Assembly (NCBI GenBank): GCA_031308135.1
Contig: JAHLJT010002630.1
Span: forward strand, 101,535,138-101,599,137
Direction: 5' to 3'
From: Acheta domesticus
Taxonomy: Eukaryota; Arthropoda; Insecta; Orthoptera; Gryllidae
DNA length: 64,000 nt
Both the position numbers and the translations under genes were made by a program. The notes beneath the pieces were generated by a model that saw nothing but the letters and a program-made list of their open reading frames with translations, was not told where the DNA came from and did not search any database. Shown one piece after another: positions 56,766-64,000 of this stretch (positions are counted from its first letter, which is position 1; each line of letters begins with the position of its first letter).

Positions 56766-56921
56766 GAGAGTTTCCGTTCCAAGTGTCCATTCGGATAATC
56801 GGAGATCGTGCATATCGGGACCAGCACTTCTGCGGAGGCTGCCTTCTGAATGAAAACACCGTTCTCACCGCAGCGCACTGTTTAGATAACCCTCTTAAAC
56901 GAGAGCACTACGAGGTACGAG
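56766..56921 (+). CDS. Serine protease gene, exon 3 (His57 exon)
   Basis: Acceptor ATTCGACAG. It reads [40 protein letters not shown] and [14 protein letters not shown]...TAAHC is the hallmark of the chymotrypsin fold, with His57 and the Cys42-Cys58 pair. An extra Cys sits in CGGC, where the family usually has CGGS. The donor CGAG|GTATTT (phase 1) is chosen over the earlier GAG|GTACGA because only it joins exon 4 in frame (R-G-N-N). Confidence 0.88.
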
Positions 56922-58631
56922 GTATTTTGCAATGCGTTACTATTTTGCGCAGTTAACCCTTATCTGCCTGGCGCGCCGTACCAATCTGATCAAACTTTCA
57001 GCTGAAAACGTTGCAGTAATACAATTAGAATTTCATGTTATTTTCCATAACATCATAAAAGGTGTCAGCATGAGCGTTTTAAAATTTTCAGAAATGTTTT
57101 TTTAAAAATAAAATGTTATAATTAAAATTAAAAATATCAGGCAGATAAGGGTTGCTTTAAGCTCGTAATATAATCAAATGAAACGCGCTTTCATGAGACA
57201 TGTGTTTGAAATTTTGTAAACAGATGGACATTTTACAGCACTACCCGTACAAGTAGGTTCTTCTTCCTTTAAAAGGTTTAGGTGCGTTTCGAGACTCAAA
57301 ACTGTTCTGACCGCCTGATTGTAGATCTACCCACATCTCCGTATCCTCTAGGTCTATATAACAGAACGATCCTATCACTGACTGGTCAGTCGTCATTTTC
57401 TTACAATATTATTTATTAAGATTTGTTTATTCCTTTCCCGACCATTATTGCAATCGTTCGTATTTGCATTTAATTTGCATTTTACTGTTAGCTTTTTTTA
57501 AAGCTTGTGATAACCTATCACAGTTGGAACAATTTCTGTAGATATTTTTTAACGTCATTTATCCCACTATCAATATTTAACCTTGACTTTATGTCTTCGT
57601 TTGGAACTCTTTCCCTCAGAGTTACACCCAATAGAGCTATTAAGAAAATCATTTTGAAGTTTTTTTCGTCATTTTTCCTCCTTTTCTACGTTTCACTTGT
57701 AAACCAGAGGGTGGGTTGTGATGCATTGTGAGAATTCATTAAGGTGCTATCATTTTTAAAATGCCATTTCATAAACCCATTCAACATGCTGTATATATTT
57801 TTATTCTCTTACACTTCGGGATTGAGGTTATTAGATTTTACTGCCGAGGTAAGTGAAATTAAATATTTGTTCAATAATTTGGTTGTTGAAAAAATATTTT
57901 ATTCCTCTCAAATATAGTACGATGTAGTCTCAGTTGTTGGGCTAGAGGATTTTCAATTTAAACTCTTTAGCACTTGGTTAAGGCAGGACATAATTTTATA
58001 TGGTTTTCTACTGTGGCCAGAACATTTTGAACATCTGCGTAAGTCTGCTACGTGAGTTGGTTATTTGTTGATTTTCGTATACCTCTTGGATTTGTGGTTC
58101 CCCATATATCCATTATTTTGTTCTTGTACATGTTCAAGAGGCATGGGGAAAAACAACATTTGTCTTGATCCTTGGTTGACTTTAAGACGATCTGATATTT
58201 TGTAATCTTTCATCTTAATGAAAATTTCGATAGCATGGTATACTCTTTTAATGGCATGTATCAAATTTTCCATGCTCTCTAAATGCCATAGCTCTCTAAA
58301 ATTCACCATAGAATTCTCCTTTCTGATATTGTATATATAATAATAAATATTATCGCCATTAATATCATCATTATCAGAATTAATATCAACCTGTACCCAA
58401 CTAGATTATAGGTACAGGAAAACATCACGACCTGTTACATCTGCGACTAACACAAAACTGGCACTTTCAATGTTCCTGTCATTGTTGAGGTTGCCTTTGT
58501 AATTGCCATTTACGTTGTCGTTGTTGCCATATATACCGTACATCACGCTTGCATAAATTATCTTTTCGCTCTACTCCTACGTATTTCTTTCTCCATTTAT
58601 TCCTCGAACGCACTTTCTCTCTGACACTGTT

Positions 58632-59110
58632 CAGTGTTGCCAGACGTACCAGGATTTTAATGAAGATACCATATACGAGGATGTAGACATCCTGGTACGC
58701 TTAAATAGCCGGTTTGTCAGTGAACGGTAGTTGATGATGAACGATTTAAAAATCGTTTAATAATTTTTTGTCAATAATTGAATTCTAACACCAATATGAC
58801 AAATATCTATGATATTGGTGAAATCACTGCCCTAAAAACATTAAGGGTGATATAAAATGTTTTTTTCTGGCACATTCTATAGTAGGAAAAGACAGAACGT
58901 CTTAGTCTTCCCTTTAGTTTGTAGACACAAAATGAATCGATATCGTATTAAGTTTATGGAATTTCCTGTGCACGTTAAAAACATAAATGTTATAATATGA
59001 ACAATGTAAGATTTTAAATAATTTGACATTTGTACCAGGAATTTTAGTAAAAGTACCAGGATTTTTGAAGGTTGGTACTGGGATATACTTTTAATCATCT
59101 GGCAACGCTG
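58632..59110. mobile_element. hAT-type MITE with 8-bp target duplication
   Basis: The ends CAGTGTTGCCAGACG and CATCTGGCAACGCTG are inverted repeats. Flanking 8-mers ACACTGTT (58,624-58,631) and ACACTGTG (59,111-59,118) match at 7 of 8. TACCAGGATTTT-like words recur inside both ends. It is non-coding and lies in intron 3, ~70 bp upstream of exon 4. Confidence 0.85.
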
Positions 59111-59181
59111 ACACTGTGAAACACAAAGTGGTTTTGGTTAACGGAGAGAGTGTAGCATTTTGGGCTAACAGATTGTTGCAG

Positions 59182-59263
59182 GTAACAACCAACTGAAAGG
59201 ACCACATGAGAAAGAGCAAAGGCGCACGATCGCTCGAGTTTACATTCACCCCAACTATTCTTC
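59182..59263 (+). CDS. Serine protease gene, exon 4
   Basis: Acceptor GATTGTTGCAG, donor TCTTC|GTAAGT (phase 2). With the G from exon 3 it reads GNNQLKGPHEKEQRRTIARV + YIHPNYSS. 'EQxRxIxRVxIHPNY' is the strand before the Asp102 segment in chymotrypsin-like proteases. Phases at both sides are consistent with exons 3 and 5. Confidence 0.88.
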
Positions 59264-59874
59264 GTAAGTGCACAAAAATATGACAACTATCAATCAAAAT
59301 AATATATTGAAATATTCAGCATTTACTGCAATAATTTTTGTACTCAACATTGCACAATTTACAATCTGTTCTTGAAGAACATTTACTAAATGAATTGAAT
59401 GTTTACAAATAGCATCATTACGTAGGCTTACTGTCTACATTTATAGTGGTGTTTGATTAATTAGTGATTAAAGTATAGGTGTGGCAATTGTAATATGTGT
59501 TGACGTTTCAGTCCATAAATATGTTCACTATTCTCTAGTAAATTAATTTATAAATGGTTAGTACGTTTTCTACAATTAGATATTTGTTTGAATAATGAGT
59601 ATTAAGTTTAATAGTAACTTCAAACTTCAACATTTCAAGTTTCCCTAAGATTTTTTAAAAAAATACATGCAATAAAAATCATACAAGCTGAATTTCAAAT
59701 TCTGCACATAAATTACAGTTGTTGCTTTCTTTCACATCTTATAATTTTAATCAAGTTTTTTTCATTTTTCATAATAATTCTGCGTTTCGACGAAACAATG
59801 TGAAATACACATTACACTATGTGTCTAAGAACAAATTTTACAAATTTCTATGGCGTATAAAGATGATGTGTGAG

Positions 59875-59875
<1 letters not shown>

Positions 59876-59938
<63 letters not shown>
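59876..59938. repeat. (CA)n(TA)n microsatellite
   Basis: About 19 CA repeats followed by about 10 TA repeats, in protease intron 4. Confidence 0.97.
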
Positions 59939-60069
59939 CGTTGTTGCTAAATATTGTTACTATATATACATACTAGTATATAACGAGTATATAACACATA
60001 TACTCGTATATAGTGGGGAATTTCAAATATCTAAATTACACATGTGATAATTCCCCTGATTGGTAACTT

Positions 60070-60400
60070 TTTATTGATTGATTTATTATTAGTGATTCCG
60101 GGCGTGTCAACTACTGAGGTCATTAGTTACGTAAGTGTAGTACATGTTTTTCTTCGGGAGGTGGCGGTGATCTTCCCTCGCTGAGTGCCAAGATCCGGGG
60201 CATAACCTCCCGTCGAGTAGCGGGGTTTTCTCCAACCAGGTATCTCCCACCAGCAGAGAACCCCCCAGCTGGGAGAAGCTCTAAGCCCGCGACCGATCTC
60301 TTGGCATGTGTGCTAGTGTAGTGCATTTAGTGTAAGCGTATATAAGAAGGGGATGAGGATAGGGCAAGGAAGAAAAAGGAAAGGGCCCGACACAGGCGTC
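60070..60400 (+). repeat. Dispersed SINE-like repeat, copy 3 (longest)
   Basis: Starts about TTGATTGATTTATTATTAG and runs through TCCGGGCGTGTCAACTACTG, CCAACCAGGTATCTCCCACC, AGCTGGGAGAAGCTCTAAGC and TAAGAAGGGGATGAGGATAG. Matches 10,290 (start) and, inverted, 44,190-44,455. Confidence 0.7.
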
Positions 60401-60697
60401 ATCCCTAAACAACTGAAATCAACTCTACTACAACTGAAAATAATCATACAGAGTAAATCAGGAACTGCAAAAATCAGTCTTCTAGACAGTTGTCACATTG
60501 TGAAAAAGTTTTTGAACTCCTAAAAGAGGGTAAATACTTCGTAAATATTTGTAAATAAGTGTAAGTAATTACTGTATGATATTTTTCTTTTTGTATGTTT
60601 TCTTGGGTATATATCTGTAAATACCTGTAAAATTGTTTGAATTCTTTTTGCTAGCACCTAATTTGTACAAAAGAACTAATGTAAAAGTCTAGAAAAA

Positions 60698-60717
60698 TAA
60701 ATAATAATAATAATAAA

Positions 60718-60751
<34 letters not shown>

Positions 60752-60760
60752 TCTATTATT
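60698..60760. repeat. (AAT)n/(ATT)n palindromic microsatellite
   Basis: AATAATAATAATAATAAAT is directly followed by (ATT)n, so the two halves can pair. Confidence 0.95.
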
Positions 60761-61030
60761 ATTTTAGACAAGTCACGTTGTGACGCCGTGCCGCCTAAGA
60801 GATTTCGTGATCCCGCGGAACACCGGTGCATGAGAAGTTGCCTATCAAGCAGGGGCAACATCACCTGCGTGACATTACACAGACACACGAAAGTTCTCAG
60901 ACACAAAGACTTGACACTTGTTTCTCTATGTATGTCATTGCGCTGAATCCCAATCCGTCACTTCATAGAAATAGCTTCACTTAGGACGTCGAAGGTCTTT
61001 GGACTCACTTTACCATTTTGTTGCCTGCAG

Positions 61031-61189
61031 AATTCAAGAGGCCAACAACGTCGTCATCAACGACATAGCCATCATCCGAGTGGGAGTTCCATTCGTTTTC
61101 AACGACTTCGTGAGCGCAGCGAGGCTCCCACAAGCTGATGAGTATCCCGAGGGGGATGCACAAGTTTCCGGATGGGGTTCCACCGTAAA
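61031..61189 (+). CDS. Serine protease gene, exon 5 (Asp102 exon)
   Basis: Acceptor TTGTTGCCTGCAG, donor GTAAA|GTGAGT (phase 2). It reads IQEANNVVINDIAIIRVGVP + FVFNDFVSAARLPQADEYPE + GDAQVSGWGSTVK. NDIAI carries Asp102 of the catalytic triad, and VSGWG is the next conserved strand. The exon(s) with the Ser195 GDSGG motif, the S1-pocket residue 189 and the C-terminus are not found before 64,000, so the substrate preference cannot be read. Confidence 0.92.
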
Positions 61190-61336
61190 GTGAGTACAAG
61201 TGCAAGGTTGCAGGGTGTTTTATAATCTACAAACTGGGGGCGAAGACAGCTTATAAGTGATAGAAACCGTTTCAGAACAGGTACTGTCAGAACAATTGGA
61301 AGAATTCTGACTAAGAATCTTCAAGGCATTTTTCTA

Positions 61337-61589
61337 TACTACGATTTTTGTAGGAAGAGCTCTCAAGATAACTCAAATCCCATCTTCGCGATGGAATATG
61401 TCACGGCATTTTGTGTCATTCACAGTCGTTCCGCTAGATTTCGCACGATCGCGACCGTATGAAGCAGTGCTTGCGATCATGCGACTTCTACCGGCAAGAC
61501 CGAGAAAAGACGCGAAATGCCGTGACATATTCCATCGCGAAGATGGGATTTGAGTTATCTTGAGAGCTCTTCCTAGAAAAATCGCAGTA
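61337..61589. mobile_element. Palindromic MITE, copy D
   Basis: 253 bp, TACTACGATTTTTGTAGG / AAAAATCGCAGTA ends, TA at 61,335-61,336 and 61,590-61,591. Nearly identical to copy A. It lies ~150 bp after exon 5 of the protease gene, in its intron. Confidence 0.9.
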
Positions 61590-61765
61590 TACATCACCAT
61601 CACACATTATTTTCCTTTGCAAGGTACACACTACGAACATTCTACACGGTGCTGTGGACAAACTTTGTAACTTCACGCGTGTTAACATAATATTTTAATA
61701 TTTCTTACATTCCCAAGGAAAACAATATTTCCCTTTGAGAAAACATCGTCTCTTATCAGTAGTAC

Positions 61766-62414
61766 ACCTTCCCTTTGCGATTCTCACACGCAACCAATCT
61801 TTATAAATGAGGTCTCTAAAGAAAGAGAATTTCACGGAGACGTGATGAATTGCACTTTGACTTCAAGAATATGAAGGATTTGTTTTAAAAAACGCAGATA
61901 AATATTCACGTAAAATGCAACCCGCAACTCACTTCAGGATTTTTTAAAACTCTATATAGTTAGTTAATTCCTAAACTAAGCATTCTAAGACCTTAAAAAC
62001 TAAACTTTTGGGGCCACAGGCCTCAAAGAAATGTTCCTCACACCATAATCCACAAGATGAGATCTTCTTGACCATTGTATTATATTTTTGTTGGTTCGAC
62101 GGTTCTCGATTCTACCCCACTTGTTCAGAGCCTGTAGAATCTTAACTGCGTGCGAAATTACTAATTACTTGATATTCTATGCAATTAGATTACACGGGTG
62201 TACCTCTTTGGTCGATAAAAATTAAATAAGAATAGTTTGTATTGTCTAGGGTGAATTAAATTATAATTAATTACACGGTGACATATAAACAAGTGACAGA
62301 GGATAAGAGGGTTTCCAGGAAAAATATATATTACAGGCTTAATATGGAAATAGAAAAATAATGACGAGAGTGGGGTATACCATGCGAGAGTTCTCACACG
62401 GGTACGCTAGTTAT
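61766..62414 (+). repeat. Intronic dispersed repeat, copy 2
   Basis: Matches 54,178-54,835 over its whole length (CAACCAATCTTTATAAATGA, TTCACGGAGACGTGATGAAT, GGATAAGAGGGTTTCCAGGA, GGGGTATAC...ACGCTAGTTA). Confidence 0.8.
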
Positions 62415-63047
62415 TATAACTATGGGAATCTATTGAACTGTATTACATTTGATATTTAATGTTTTTAAACAGATTTGCTTGTCTTAATCATACTTGAAAA
62501 GGAGCAAAAGTAGTCAAAAATAATATCCATTAGTCAATAGTAATAAAGTGGATGGACGTTGTCATCTTGATTTTTCCTGTTTATTTTAAATAGAATATGA
62601 GCCTTGTAACGCACTTCCCTATCTCTATGTAACGCAACCTAACGATGCCTCAGTTCCGCTCTGGACTGCACTCCACCACTTACTTAAAATCAGATATGTT
62701 GGTATATAATTTGTATATATTTTATACATGTTTTTGTAGTATGTTACTTTTAGTTTTCAAGAGGCAAGTTTTAATTGAATTGGGTACAGCGTGTATTTAA
62801 TTATTATTTGCAATTTTTTGTAACTTTTTTCTTTCTTCTTTTATCAATAATGCGAAAATAATTTTGGCTTCATCCTTTAGAACAATTTTGTAATTAAATT
62901 TTCAGTTGTACTAGATAACGGAGACAAAACAGTCTCCAGAAACTGTCGTCTGAATAAAATTAATGAAAGTATATATAAACATGTTTGGAAGCATTTATTG
63001 TGGTTGTTCAAAATTTTGAAAAAGGGATTAAGCATGCATTTAAATAG

Positions 63048-63300
63048 TTGGCTCCATGTGGCTGAGATCGCTAAACCTAGTAGTGCCGTAGTGATCTCGG
63101 ACCGAGGGGTCAGCGAGTTCGCGTCCCGACTCGGGCATGGTTGTATTTGTGTTCGTCCTTTCACCCCCTTATGACCATATCGTTCATCCTCATTCCATAA
63201 CTTTAAATTCAATAGTGGTCGCTAATGACCTAGTCCTCAATTGTTTTAAACGGGGGGCCAGTTCATTGTCGCTCAGGCCGACGAAGGGCCGGATTATATA
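63048..63300 (+). repeat. tRNA-derived SINE, copy 2
   Basis: TGGCTGAGATCGCTAAACC (63,059) as box A and GAGTTCGCGTCCC (63,115) as box B. Body as in the copy at 35,474. The acceptor-arm pairing needed for a true tRNA is absent. Confidence 0.7.
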
Positions 63301-63308
63301 GTGCGATA

Positions 63309-63505
63309 TTTCTGACTCTGCCTCTCAAGCCCCTTTGGCCGATCACACGGCATTTCGCGTCTTTCTCGGTCCTGCCGCTAGATGGTCGCAAGCACTGCTT
63401 GATACGGTCGCGATCATGTAATATCTAGCGGCATGACTGAGAAAGACTCGAGGTACCGTGACATATTCCATCGCGAAGACAGGCCTTGAGAGGCAGAGTT
63501 CAGGC
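63309..63505. mobile_element. Diverged palindromic MITE segment, copy 2
   Basis: ACTCTGCCTCTCAAGCCCC pairs with GGCCTTGAGAGGCAGAGTT. The centre GCTAGATGGTCGCAAGCACT is shared with the TACTGCG MITE family. Confidence 0.75.
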
Positions 63506-63834
63506 AATGACTGGCCTACCGATAACACACAGTCATAACACGAACAGATCTCAAACTTCCTCAGATTGCGGTGACGGAATGTACAGCGTGGTAAAGAGGA
63601 TAACGCAAATAATCGATATTGCTCTATTAAAAACAATTTTAAAAAAACACCGATGTTTTGGCAAAAAAATATCGATGTGAAGAAAACATCGAAAGCAAAA
63701 TATCGATGTTTCTTCGATGTGGAAAACATCGTTGTTTTAAAACCATCGATTTTTTTGCCATCTCTAGACACCCTAACACATAATCAAAAAATGTGCGGAT
63801 TTTAAGAAAAAAATTCTTTAAACCATAAAAACCC

Positions 63835-63899
63835 GGCGGGCCATATAAATGTCCTCGGCGGGCCGCATGTGGCCCGCGGGCCGTAGTTTGAGGACCCCT
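63835..63899 (-). mobile_element. hAT-like transposon end, copy 2
   Basis: On the minus strand CAGGGGTCCTCAAACTACGG + CCCGCGGGCC, better preserved than at 36,350. Confidence 0.7.
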
Positions 63900-64000
63900 G
63901 ACCTAGTAGATGATGCGACCGTCAATAACAAAAGAAAAGCATTTAATCAGAATCCTGCATTTTCACGCCGCCGCTGCGTTAAAATACAGGATTGAAAGAA

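Larger units (their letters stand above)
62567..64000. repeat. 1.4-kb composite repeat block, copy 2
   Basis: Second copy of 34,996-36,440, running off the window end. It carries the same order of SINE (63,048), palindromic MITE segment (63,309-63,505), ATCGAT cluster (63,645-63,775), hAT-like end (63,835-63,899) and the CTAGTAGATGATG unit (63,903). Confidence 0.9.

Overview
The window looks like an AT-rich, repeat-dense insect nuclear scaffold. It has short spliced exons with GT/AG introns, a chymotrypsin-fold digestive-type protease gene, a BEL/Pao retrotransposon, Jockey/CR1-like and RTE-like LINEs, tRNA-derived SINEs and many MITEs. A hemimetabolous insect with a large genome (cockroach, termite or stick-insect type) is plausible, but I cannot fix the species. 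One 100-base N gap lies at 34,896-34,995.

Layout. 1-3.2 kb: an RTE-like LINE remnant, then an AT-rich non-autonomous element. 3.9-4.2 kb: a palindromic MITE. 4.8-6.5 kb (minus): an intronless GC-rich gene with an N-terminal coiled coil, four 64-residue tandem repeats and C-terminal ankyrin repeats, broken by one extra base. 6.7-10.2 kb: a DNA transposon with perfect 37-bp inverted ends, interrupted by another copy of the AT-rich element. 11.5-12 kb: a MITE nested in a related MITE. 13-17.6 kb: two head-to-head copies of one LINE family, one still carrying an SGNH-like ORF. 19.8-26 kb: a LINE scrap, a foldback element, a possibly P-like transposon with a deleted derivative, and two MITEs. 26.9-34.9 kb: a BEL/Pao element on the minus strand with both LTRs. 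35-38.6 kb: a composite repeat block that recurs at 62.6-64 kb, then a GC-rich patch and a 29-30-bp minisatellite.

Host genes. Besides the ankyrin gene, the clearest host signal is serine protease sequence on the plus strand. A lone terminal exon (GDSGSP...stop, then AATAAA) sits at 40.2-40.4 kb. Five exons of a second protease gene run from 53.7 to 61.2 kb: signal peptide, propeptide/VIGG, the His57 exon, a linker exon, and the Asp102 exon. Its Ser195 exon is not in the window and presumably lies beyond 64 kb. Together these suggest a head-to-tail protease cluster whose introns are full of SINEs, MITEs and simple repeats.

Quality note. Duplicated segments (the two LTRs, the two 1.4-kb blocks, the 192-bp coding repeats) differ largely by single-base indels in homopolymers. 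Several apparent frameshifts, including those in the ankyrin and protease exons, may therefore be assembly errors rather than true mutations. I did not find a clearly new multi-gene system. The most unusual items are the hairpin-ended element family with ~300-bp internal periodicity, the ankyrin/64-residue-repeat gene, and a conserved short ORF shared by two dispersed repeats.
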